Shown here: piece after piece, positions 8,372 through 16,432 of the stretch
How the letters are laid out: the number at the start of each line of letters is the position of its first letter
How positions within the stretch are numbered: position 1 is the stretch's first letter
DNA from: a bacterium
GTDB lineage: Bacteria; Myxococcota_A; Bradymonadia; REDH01
DNA length: 55,154 nt
Direction of reading: 5' to 3'
NCBI GenBank assembly: GCA_030427825.1
Contig: JAUICO010000016.1
Location: 1 to 55,154, forward strand
Program-made: the position numbers and the translations under genes
The notes under the pieces: generated by a model
What the model was told of the DNA's origin: nothing
The model's input: the letters and a program-made list of their open reading frames with translations, nothing else
Database searches by the model: none

Positions 8372-10927
8372 TCACGGCTCCGTCGAGTCTCCCTTCAGGT
8401 CCTCGATACTGCCGTATGCGCCGGTCAGGAAGGGGTTGTCGGGTTCCTGACGGCCGACGAAGGATAGAATCCCCGGCAGCATTCCCAGCACCGCAATCAC
8501 GGAGCTGAATACGCCGACCAGTGCGAGGAAACCGATCGACTCGACGCCCTTGTGGCGGGTGAGGACCAGACCGGCAAAGCCCGCTGCAGTGGTTACCGAC
8601 GAGGCAAGCACAGCTACGCCGGTGGTACGCAGGACGTACCAGAGCCGATCGCGACCCTCTTCGAGATAGCGATGATAAATGTGTATCGCGCCATCGACAC
8701 CGGTCCCCACGACCGTCGGCAACACCACCATGTTGTACAGGCCGAGCTTGATGTTGAACCAGCTCATGGCCGCAATGGTCAGCAGGAGTGCACACGCCAT
8801 GGTTCCCACACACGCGATCGTCCCACGAAGGTCGCGAAGGTCGATCATCAACACAAACAGGAGGCCGCCCAGAATCAGGAATACAAGGCGGTTTCCGTCG
8901 GCCTGCACATATCGAACCACATCATCGAGGATGAAGCTGGGGGTGGCGAGAGGTACCTCTTCGTCGCCGATATCGATCTCCCGGTAACGCTTCTGAAAAG
9001 AGCGCACGTCGAGAATGTCCCACCAGGAGACGTTCGCCGAGAACAGGCCCAGCTTGCCGAAGCTTCCATCGGCCTCGGTCAGCTCAATGCGGGCCCATTC
9101 CGGGATCGCATCGTCGCCGAAAGGTTCCGTCTCACACAGTCGCAACAGCTCTGTGATCATGCGCCCGTCGCTGCCGCTGATGTTTCGCACCGCGCGACGA
9201 TCCAGCACCTCGTAGATGTCGTCGATGACCTCCATCCGCTCTTCCTGCCCTGAGGGAACGAAGGTCTCGATCGTTGTGAAACTCCGCAGACGGTCGTCGC
9301 CCGCATGCAGTCGCCGGCGAAGCTCGCGATGCACCTCGCGCATCTGATCCTGGCTCGAACCGAGAATGACCACAGGCGCTGATGTGCGCCGACTGCCGAG
9401 GGCATCACCGTATTCGATTGTGCGCCCGGTCCCCGGACCGCGCAGGTTTCTGAAGTCGTATTCCCAACGGGTGTCGCGTGCGGAGAGAAGGCCATAACCA
9501 GCGAGCAGCAGCACCATGATGGCAGCGGCTCGCATAAAGGTCGTGCTCCGCACGGACTTCGGCTGCATAGGCGGTGCGCGACGCGGCCGACGGGTAATGG
9601 GGCGAATCGTCTCGGTGACTCCCACGAGCACCGGTGCAACAAGGACCGTCGCAAGGAAACAGAACGAGACGCCGATCGCGCACGCGACACCGAACTCAAC
9701 GAATCCCGTAAAGCGCGCGAAGGTCATCATCAGCAGCGATACACACGTTGTGACAGTAGCTGTGGTGAGCGCACGACCGGTGCGGGTCAACGACAGGTAC
9801 AGCGCGCGATCCCAGGCGGCGCCCGCGTGAAACTCGTCCTGCGCGCGGCGGTACAGGTGAATCCCAAAATCGATGCCCATGCCGATCAGCATCGAGAAGA
9901 TGAACGCCGTCAGAGTGTTCAGGTCGCCGAAGAGCAACTTGATCGTCGCGAGAGTCCAGCTGACCCCCATCAGCAGGGGCAGGATGACGATCAGGATCGA
10001 GCGTAGGTTGCGGAAGAAAAGTACCAGCAGCAACAGCACCAGCCCCAATGAGATCAGGGTAGCCCGAAACACGTCGGCGATAATGCTGCGTACCTCGATG
10101 AAGTCTCTGAAGGGTCCGACAACCTCGGCGCGCATGGCCGGGTGGAAGCTGCCTGGATCGACATCCGCGATCAGGCGCGTCCCATAGTCAAATGCCCCGT
10201 TCGCGTACTTCGTGTCGGTGCTCGACCCACGCAGCCGAGCCAAAATAACAGCGACCCGACCGTGGGGAGCGATGAAGTAGTCGCGGTATTCCTCAGGCAG
10301 GTTTCGGCGCGCCTGCTCCGTCGGGTCGAGCGAAGCCGCTGTGGGTTCGTCGTCGTCTGCGAAAGCAAACATGCTCTCAAGGTCCGCGCGCTCGAGCCCC
10401 AGCTCCTGGAGGGTCAGCGGGTCGATCCAGGTCGAGGGGTATCGCCACTTGCCGTCGTCATCGTCTTCGGCGGAGAGGTCGACGAAGAGAGGGTTTTGCT
10501 GCGCGAGACGTTCTCGAACAAGCCGCTGCAGGTTTTGCCGAATTGTGTGCAGGTCCGAGACCGGCAGATACAACAGCGCGTGGTCGCGAAAGAAGGAACG
10601 ATCGCGCTGCACCTCTACATGTTGAACCTCTTCCCATTCGTTGAGTCGCTCTGCGATCGCATCCATGAAACGCGCGGTCGCGAGGGGGTCTGGAGACTCG
10701 ACGGCGATCGCAAACTTCTCGGCGCGCGCGCTGCGGGCTTTGGCTTCGTCCAGAGCGCGCACCGACGGTGCATTTTCGGGCAGGAGCTCCTGAAACTCTG
10801 TCTTGATGCCCGGGCGACCGAAGAACATCGCGAGGAGCGTCGGCACCATGAAAAGTGCGAGCATCTGCCAGGGTCGACTCTGCGACAGGCTGGTGTAGCG
10901 CTCAACGATCTTCTTGGTGTCGAACAT
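8372..10927 (-). CDS. RND/MMPL-family exporter (hopanoid/lipid transporter-like)
   Basis: This 851-residue inner-membrane protein has the two-fold RND layout: one helix, a large periplasmic loop, a helix bundle, then the same again. The diagnostic proton-relay helices are visible in both halves: GMGIDFGIHLYRR in the first and GTGVDGAIHIYHRY in the second. Members of this MMPL branch (for example HpnN-like proteins) move lipids or hopanoids towards the outer membrane. ATG at 10927 is preferred; an in-frame extension to 11047 encodes a polar Cys-rich leader unlike family members. It is divergent from the PHA-system gene, and its substrate cannot be read from sequence. Confidence 0.87.
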   Translation of the reverse strand: MFDTKKIVERYTSLSQSRPWQMLALFMVPTLLAMFFGRPGIKTEFQELLPENAPSVRALDEAKARSARAEKFAIAVESPDPLATARFMDAIAERLNEWEEVQHVEVQRDRSFFRDHALLYLPVSDLHTIRQNLQRLVRERLAQQNPLFVDLSAEDDDDGKWRYPSTWIDPLTLQELGLERADLESMFAFADDDEPTAASLDPTEQARRNLPEEYRDYFIAPHGRVAVILARLRGSSTDTKYANGAFDYGTRLIADVDPGSFHPAMRAEVVGPFRDFIEVRSIIADVFRATLISLGLVLLLLVLFFRNLRSILIVILPLLMGVSWTLATIKLLFGDLNTLTAFIFSMLIGMGIDFGIHLYRRAQDEFHAGAAWDRALYLSLTRTGRALTTATVTTCVSLLMMTFARFTGFVEFGVACAIGVSFCFLATVLVAPVLVGVTETIRPITRRPRRAPPMQPKSVRSTTFMRAAAIMVLLLAGYGLLSARDTRWEYDFRNLRGPGTGRTIEYGDALGSRRTSAPVVILGSSQDQMREVHRELRRRLHAGDDRLRSFTTIETFVPSGQEERMEVIDDIYEVLDRRAVRNISGSDGRMITELLRLCETEPFGDDAIPEWARIELTEADGSFGKLGLFSANVSWWDILDVRSFQKRYREIDIGDEEVPLATPSFILDDVVRYVQADGNRLVFLILGGLLFVLMIDLRDLRGTIACVGTMACALLLTIAAMSWFNIKLGLYNMVVLPTVVGTGVDGAIHIYHRYLEEGRDRLWYVLRTTGVAVLASSVTTAAGFAGLVLTRHKGVESIGFLALVGVFSSVIAVLGMLPGILSFVGRQEPDNPFLTGAYGSIEDLKGDSTEP

Positions 10928-11261
10928 CCAGTCCGTGGGTGCGCGGCGGCTGGGGGTACACGAGGCGCAATGTCCGAGCCACGAATCGCGCAGGACGGAC
11001 CTCTCCTCTCCCTGCAGGTGCGCATCGCATACGTGGCGGAAGTGCACCAGTACGTATGCCTAATCCCGGACCGTCGACGCGAGAGCTCGGGTGTTGCCGA
11101 CGGAACAGCGGCCGGGTCTACGGCTTTCGACGTGGTAGGAAAAAGCTGGTACTCCGGTTCGCAAATTGACCCGCGCGAAGGAAGCGGGTCAACAAGCCGG
11201 GGACAGGGGACGCGATAGCGCGTCGACCCGGTTCAATGCGCCCACGAAGTAGGAGATTCCG
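10928..11261. other. Divergent intergenic region with a perfect 9-bp inverted repeat
   Basis: This 334-base gap separates the divergent exporter and PHA-system genes and should hold both promoters. The clearest element is TTGACCCGC (11166-11174) facing GCGGGTCAA (11184-11192) around a 9-base spacer. A partial further copy of the half-site, GACCCGGTTCAA, lies near 11225-11236. It may be an operator or a transcript hairpin. No convincing small gene is seen. Confidence 0.55.
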
Positions 11262-11591
11262 GTGAAACACAGCATCCCCCACGACCTCTCTATGGAGCTC
11301 GCCCGAAAGGCGACCCGCCGCGCTTTCCAGAGCTACGCCGAGCGCTTTTCAGACTTCAAGCCCACCGCTGACTGGGTAGACGAAAACACCGCCCGAATCT
11401 CGTTCAGCGCAAAGGGATTGACGCTCAATGGGGGCATCGAACTCAAGCCCACCGAAGCGCTTCTTGATCTGGATGTCCCCTTTGTCATGCGGCCGTTCAA
11501 GAAGAAGGCGCTCAAGGTAATCGAAGAAGAGATGCGGGACTGGATCACACGCGCGAAGAACGGCGAGCTGGACGGCGACGAAGAGGAGTAG
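11262..11591 (+). CDS. Polyhydroxyalkanoic acid system family protein (PHA_gran_rgn)
   Basis: The 109-residue protein matches the small PHA granule-associated/regulatory family: an N-terminal HDLSMELARKATRRAFQSY helix, FSAKGLTLNGGIELKPTEALLDLDVP strands, then PFKKKALKVIEEEMRDW. It is probably cytoplasmic and linked to polyhydroxyalkanoate storage, though the exact role of this family is poorly defined. The start is GTG at 11262 with GTAGGAG upstream. No PHA synthase gene is nearby. Confidence 0.82.
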   Translation: MKHSIPHDLSMELARKATRRAFQSYAERFSDFKPTADWVDENTARISFSAKGLTLNGGIELKPTEALLDLDVPFVMRPFKKKALKVIEEEMRDWITRAKNGELDGDEEE

Positions 11592-11715
11592 GGCTGCAAG
11601 CGGGATGCGCTCCGGAAAGCGCCCTGGAGACAGGCATTCCGGATTCCACTACATTGCATCCGGTGCCGCGTTCATCCGCGCGGCAAAGGGCGGGCACGCG
11701 CGCTCAGAGGTAGCA

Positions 11716-12705
11716 GTGAACGACGACAAGTCCACAAAGGTGGTAGGTGTCGAAGACACCGATACTGTCCCTGCCGACGCTCCGTCCTTCGCCCAGGCGT
11801 CGGGGGACAGCACCCTGCGCTTGAAGACGCGCATTGAGGAAGAAGCAGGGCTCGCGTGCCTGGTCTGCGTCAAGGGGCCGGAGCTGGCGCGACGCTATAT
11901 GCTCGTCAAGGGCGAGACCATCCTCGGGCGCTCGGCGGACGCTGACATCCGGATTCACGCGGCGGGTGTCTCAAGACACCACGCAAAAATCGTACGGGTC
12001 GGTGACGAGTTCATCCTCAATGACCAGGGATCGACGAACGGGACCATCGTCAACGGGCGCTATGACGACTGGCGGCGCCTGCACCACGGCGACCGGCTCC
12101 AGTTCGGAGACATGGTGTTTCGCTTCCTGCGGGCAACGAACATCGACGCCGCCTACTACGACGAGATGTACCGCCTGACGACGACCGACGACGCCACCGG
12201 CTCATTCAACCGACGCTACTTCTTTCAGACGATGGAACGGGAAATCGCGCGCTCGGTCCGCCACGGTCGGAAGCTGTCGCTGATGCTGATCGATGTCGAT
12301 CGCTTCGAAGCCGTGCGCGAGGCCCATGGCCGCATCGCCGGCGACGCGGTGCTCCTGCAGCTGGCGGCACGTATCGCCGGCATCGTCCGCGCCGAGGACG
12401 TCTTTGCGCGCATCGGTGGCGGCGAGTTCTGCCTGCTCTTCGTAGAGTCTGACGACAAGGGTTCGCGGGCCGCCGCAGATCGAATCCTGCAGACCGTGCG
12501 CGGACAGACCTTTTCGCACGACGAAGAAGAAGGGATTTGTCTGACCGTCTCTATAGGCCTCGCAGACTTCGCGGAGCTACAGGCTGTGAGCGACGACGAC
12601 GCACCGGAAGAAGTCGTAGAGCGCTTCATGGAGCTCGCCGAAAAGCGCCTCGAAGAAGCGATTTCCGCAGGTGGAGACCGTGTCCTCTCCGAGGTTTCCG
12701 TCTGA
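11716..12705 (+). CDS. FHA domain plus degenerate GGDEF domain protein
   Basis: Residues ~50-135 form an FHA phosphothreonine-binding domain (ILGRSADADIRI, GVSRHHAKI, NDQGSTNGTIVNG). Residues ~155-320 are a GGDEF-fold domain (TGSFNRRYF, LIDVDRFEAVREAHGR, RIGGGEF). The signature reads GGGEF: residue 236, normally a metal-binding Asp or Glu, is Gly. The guanine-contacting Asn of the FKxINDxxGH segment is Arg. It is therefore probably not an active diguanylate cyclase and may act as a receptor or scaffold. I chose GTG at 11716, which has AGAGG just upstream; an in-frame ATG at 11605 would add 37 low-similarity residues. It follows the PHA gene closely. Confidence 0.85.
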   Translation: MNDDKSTKVVGVEDTDTVPADAPSFAQASGDSTLRLKTRIEEEAGLACLVCVKGPELARRYMLVKGETILGRSADADIRIHAAGVSRHHAKIVRVGDEFILNDQGSTNGTIVNGRYDDWRRLHHGDRLQFGDMVFRFLRATNIDAAYYDEMYRLTTTDDATGSFNRRYFFQTMEREIARSVRHGRKLSLMLIDVDRFEAVREAHGRIAGDAVLLQLAARIAGIVRAEDVFARIGGGEFCLLFVESDDKGSRAAADRILQTVRGQTFSHDEEEGICLTVSIGLADFAELQAVSDDDAPEEVVERFMELAEKRLEEAISAGGDRVLSEVSV

Positions 12706-12710
12706 GCCGG

Positions 12711-12730
12711 CGCACCGCGCGCACGGTGCG
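12711..12730. terminator. Hairpin between convergent genes
   Basis: CGCACCG and CGGTGCG form a perfect 7-bp stem with a 6-base loop between the convergent FHA-GGDEF and HEAT-like genes. There is no U-run, so this is a possible bidirectional terminator only. Confidence 0.4.
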
Positions 12731-12768
12731 TTCGCAACGCGAGATTCGACAAACCCGCCGCAGCTTGC

Positions 12769-14727
12769 CTACGCGTGACCGGTGCGTCCCACGATCAGAG
12801 GCAGCAGCTCGTCGGTTCGTTGCTCTACGCGCGGGCCGCCGGCACCCGAACGGCGCGTCAGGGCCTCAGCGGCGAACGCGGCGTCGTCGGCATCGTCAGA
12901 GCCGGCGCGCTCTGCCAGAAAGGCCGCCGCTTCCGGCCCGCTCGCGTGGGCAAGCGCCAGAATGATGGCTCGGCGCAGGTTCCGATCATGGCGGCCGCGA
13001 TGAAAGGCGTCGATCAGCGGTTGGGAGCCCACCGGGCAGTCCATTCGCAGGGCAGTCAGGTACAACGCGGCCTTGTGCGCGCGCGTCGGCATTCCGGAGC
13101 CGGCGTCGCGGACGATGTCCTCGATGGGATACGAGACCCCGCACCGTTCTATGCGCCGCGCAAAAGTGTCTGCTGCAGAGCCGACGAGGTGCAGGATATG
13201 GCAGGGTACCGGCAGGGGCGTCGAGGTGATGAGACCTTCCGTGTCTCCGCGCTCAGGTCGCAGCGAAGCCGTAATCAGCAGAGGGCTCAGGCCCGAAAGT
13301 ACGCGCCGGCGTGTGACCGTCAGGCCGGCCTCCTTCTCGAGCAGATCGAGCACTTCGCCATCAATATCGAAGGTCGACTTCAGGGGCACAGCGACCATGT
13401 TGGTCTTGCCCATGGCCGAGCGCGAGTCCTGAAAGTTCATTCTGTCGATAGGGTCCGGATTCACGCCCATCGTTCGCTTACGCCGCTCTGTGAACAGCTG
13501 CTCGGCGCGACTGCGCACTCGTTGCTCAGGGTGACTGGCGGCGACGCGCTGTAGCACGGCGGCTGAGAGGCCACTGGGAATCCAGCCAAGAAGGTCACAC
13601 GCGAGCTCCGCGGCCACGGTGTCCTCACTCTCCGCCTGCACCGCAAGATCGGCGACAACCTGCGGACCGTGCTCTTCGAGCAGTCCGGCGCCGAGCCTAC
13701 GCATCGCATCGGCGCTCATTGTGCGCAGCGACGCTGCAAACTCCGGATCGGCCAGAGCCCGTCCGAGCTCGCCGGGCGGCGCGTCGCCGTGGCGAAAGAA
13801 GTCCTGCGCATCACTGAGGGCGAAGCGGTCCCCTTCCCATGGAACCTCGTCGCGGGAATCGAGCAGCATCCGCAGGCTGTTCAGATTGCGTATCGTTCGC
13901 CCTTCGAGGTTGATGTCGGCGATCGTCAGAGGCTTCCTGACATACAGGAACACCTCGCTGGGCAGGTTGACGCGCAGGTACAGAGACTCTGCGGCAAGCT
14001 CCGGCATCGCCTCGTACGCGACCTCAAGCGCCGTCGCCGGATCGATGTCCGGTAGGGTTGTCGGCAGATGAATGGTGCCCGACGTCAGGTATTGCAGCGA
14101 GATCTCGCGATCGGTGGTCGTCGCTACACATGCAAGCCCAAGCTCGGCATCGGTGAAGTAGAAGGTCCACCCGAAAGAGCAACGCCCGTCGTCGCTGAGC
14201 GGGCCCTCGCTGCGAAATGCTGTCATCGTCAGGTTCGGATCCCGGTCCGCACGGGGCGCCCGGCTGCCGGCCTCCGTCGCGGCACGCTCCGCGATCTCCC
14301 GTACCGTAAGTCGCGACAGGACGCCGTCCATGACCTGCACCCGGGCGGTGAAATCGAACTCCTGAATCAGCAGCTCAAGTTCCATATCCGGCGGCGCCAT
14401 CGGCGCGGTATGGAACTTCACGCGAACCGGACGCACCGCAGACGAGGTCGTCGTCGGCAACGCGAAGAATCGATTGGTGAGAGTGCCACCTTCGCGCAGC
14501 GGTTCGTCGGCTGCTACCGGTTCCGGGACGTCGTCCTCTGCGCCCAGTCGCGACAGGCCATAGCCCAGAGATACCCCCAGCGTTGTCGCTCCGATCAGGA
14601 GTCCGATGAGCCCGCCGGGACCTTCCAGACCCAAAACGTCATCAAGCACCAGTGCCGCAGCGACGCCGACAAGGGCGCCGGTCACGACATAGGTGCGAAT
14701 ACGAGCTGCGCGCTCTTCAGCGCTCAA
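12769..14727 (-). CDS. Hypothetical membrane-anchored protein with HEAT-like helical repeats
   Basis: I do not recognise this 652-residue protein as a named family. Residues ~10-60 contain two glycine-rich transmembrane segments (VVTGALVGVAAALVL and GGLIGLLIGATTLGVSLGYGL). The middle holds a mixed alpha/beta region. The C-terminal half is Ala/Leu/Asp-rich helices with the look of HEAT or Armadillo repeats (AAELACDLLGWIP, RRAIILALAHASGPEAAAFLAERAG). The start is TTG at 14727, overlapping the TGA of the upstream His-rich lipoprotein gene as TTGA, so translation is probably coupled. A scaffold for envelope protein assembly is a reasonable guess, not a finding. Confidence 0.65.
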   Translation of the reverse strand: MSAEERAARIRTYVVTGALVGVAAALVLDDVLGLEGPGGLIGLLIGATTLGVSLGYGLSRLGAEDDVPEPVAADEPLREGGTLTNRFFALPTTTSSAVRPVRVKFHTAPMAPPDMELELLIQEFDFTARVQVMDGVLSRLTVREIAERAATEAGSRAPRADRDPNLTMTAFRSEGPLSDDGRCSFGWTFYFTDAELGLACVATTTDREISLQYLTSGTIHLPTTLPDIDPATALEVAYEAMPELAAESLYLRVNLPSEVFLYVRKPLTIADINLEGRTIRNLNSLRMLLDSRDEVPWEGDRFALSDAQDFFRHGDAPPGELGRALADPEFAASLRTMSADAMRRLGAGLLEEHGPQVVADLAVQAESEDTVAAELACDLLGWIPSGLSAAVLQRVAASHPEQRVRSRAEQLFTERRKRTMGVNPDPIDRMNFQDSRSAMGKTNMVAVPLKSTFDIDGEVLDLLEKEAGLTVTRRRVLSGLSPLLITASLRPERGDTEGLITSTPLPVPCHILHLVGSAADTFARRIERCGVSYPIEDIVRDAGSGMPTRAHKAALYLTALRMDCPVGSQPLIDAFHRGRHDRNLRRAIILALAHASGPEAAAFLAERAGSDDADDAAFAAEALTRRSGAGGPRVEQRTDELLPLIVGRTGHA

Positions 14728-15140
14728 CGCCGGTAGACGCGGCGACCCGAGCGATCCACATGCACCGGCCTGTTCGACGACGGGCGCGCTGTGCTGCTGC
14801 GCGTGTAGGTGCGTCGACCCTGGTGACTGACGTGGCTCGGCCGCGTCGTCTGCCGACTGTGCACGTGTCGCGCGACGTGATGCGGACGGTGGTAGCTCGT
14901 GACGTGGTGCGGCACATGCGATGCCACGTACCAGGACCCGTGCGAGTAATAGTTGTAGCAGTTGTTCCGGTAATAAAGGTACCGGCCATTGTGGTAGACG
15001 CGGGCAGGCGGGCCCTGAGCCACAACGGTTGCGCTCGAGACTGTCGCAGCGGGTGTATGAATGATGCAGGCCGAAGTTCCCATCAGGGTCACAGCGGCAG
15101 TGGCGAGGGTCACCAGGGTCAGTCGAATGCGAGCTTTCAT
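14724..15140 (-). CDS. Small His/Arg/Tyr-rich lipoprotein
   Basis: The 138-residue product begins with a lipoprotein signal peptide ending MGTSAC. The mature part has a YHNGRYLYYRNNCY segment like small surface proteins of the YXN/glycine-tyrosine type, then many His residues (HVPHHV, HRPHHVARHVH) and an Arg/Ser/Thr-rich end. The His density suggests metal binding, and the Arg-rich tail suggests contact with acidic polymers; both are inference. ATG at 15140 has GGAG seven bases upstream. It is translationally coupled to the downstream membrane protein. Confidence 0.65.
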   Translation of the reverse strand: MKARIRLTLVTLATAAVTLMGTSACIIHTPAATVSSATVVAQGPPARVYHNGRYLYYRNNCYNYYSHGSWYVASHVPHHVTSYHRPHHVARHVHSRQTTRPSHVSHQGRRTYTRSSTARPSSNRPVHVDRSGRRVYRR

Positions 15141-15264
15141 CTCGGTTCTCCGGTCATGCGCAGTGCGCATCAGAGTGGGTTACGCCGGTTTCAGACGCTC
15201 ACCTGTAGAGAGTATTCACGATCTCAGAGATCCGCGCGAGGTTTTTTCCTCAGCCGGCACTGCG

Positions 15265-16353
15265 TCAGCAGCAGCTCGTCGTCGATGCAGGCGCGGCCAC
15301 TGACGTCGCGGTCGGTACCGACGTGCTTCCATTCGCCTGCGTCGCCATCGTCTCACCACATGGAAACACGCCGTAGTGAACGCTGGTATCGCCGATGACC
15401 TCGAAGTGCTCGCCGTAGCGCGTGTCACGAAGCATGGCCGCGGTGTTTCCGCATACCCTCTCGGGGCGACCGGCCTCGAAAACGTGGTGGTCGTCGAGGC
15501 GGAATCCATGGGGGTGGTAGGGGATCGTACCCTTGTAGATCGCGATCTGACCGTAGTCTTCGCAACGCTCGTCGAGTCCATCGAGCTTAAAGAGCCGCAT
15601 CGTGTCTGAGGTGAAGCGAGCGAGACCGACCTTTGCTTCGATCTCGTCGTTCATGACCGTGATCGGGTGCGACTCCACAAGCCGTGGATCTCCGAAGCCG
15701 GTCTTCTTCGCGAGGGTGATCAGGTCGTAATTGTACATCGCGCCGCCCAGACACTCTGCGAAAAGGATGGGATCTCTGACGATGTCCTCGGGCAGGCGTC
15801 GATCTGCGAGAACGTCCGAGAAGTAGAACTCACCGCCGGGCTTGAGCACCCGAAAGACCTCGGCAAACACGAGGTCTTTGCGAGGGCTGAGGTTGACCAC
15901 GCAATTCGAAACAACGACATCCACGCTGCCGGTCTCAATGCCCGAGAGGTCTTCAATCAACCCCTTGTGAAAACGCGTGTTCGCTTCGGCGAACCCAAAC
16001 CTCTCTGCGTGCCAGGCCTCGGTGTCACGCGCGACCGCAAGCTGTTCTTCGGTCATGTCGACACCGTGCACCAGTCCCCGGGCACCGACCAGCTGAGCAA
16101 TAACGAAGACATCCCGTCCGGTTCCGCAGCCGAGGTCCACCGCTGTCGCGCCGTCCAACGCCTCGGGAATCGGAAACCCGCAGCCGTAGAAGCGCGAGGC
16201 CACGTCGTCGTGCACATTGCTCAGGAAGGGGCGCAGCCAAGTGGGCGGCGCTCCCGACGCGCAACACGCATTGGTCTTCAGGTCCTCGGATGCCGACAGG
16301 ACCTGTCCGTAGTACTCGGAAACGCTTTCGCGAACACTGGTATCACTTTGCAT
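15265..16353 (-). CDS. arsM: Arsenite S-adenosylmethyltransferase ArsM
   Basis: ArsM transfers methyl groups from S-adenosylmethionine to As(III), giving volatile methylarsines. The SAM-binding motif VDLGCGTGRD lies near residues 72-81. The cysteines expected for arsenite binding and catalysis are present: C30/C31, C58, C151 (VVSNCVVNLSP) and C201. The C-terminal domain (IAIYKGTIPYHPHGFRLDDHH, CGNTAAMLRDTR) is typical of the family, followed by a Ser/Thr/Ala tail ending in Cys-Cys. Length is 362. ATG at 16353 is preferred over an upstream in-frame start at 16425 because it places the SAM motif as in relatives. No arsR or other ars gene is adjacent. Confidence 0.92.
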   Translation of the reverse strand: MQSDTSVRESVSEYYGQVLSASEDLKTNACCASGAPPTWLRPFLSNVHDDVASRFYGCGFPIPEALDGATAVDLGCGTGRDVFVIAQLVGARGLVHGVDMTEEQLAVARDTEAWHAERFGFAEANTRFHKGLIEDLSGIETGSVDVVVSNCVVNLSPRKDLVFAEVFRVLKPGGEFYFSDVLADRRLPEDIVRDPILFAECLGGAMYNYDLITLAKKTGFGDPRLVESHPITVMNDEIEAKVGLARFTSDTMRLFKLDGLDERCEDYGQIAIYKGTIPYHPHGFRLDDHHVFEAGRPERVCGNTAAMLRDTRYGEHFEVIGDTSVHYGVFPCGETMATQANGSTSVPTATSVAAPASTTSCC

Positions 16354-16432
16354 GTCGGGCTCTCGGTGCAGGCGGATTCGAGATGGTTTGTGGGAGTCGT
16401 AGCCGCATGATTCCATCCGGCGCATGCGAGAC

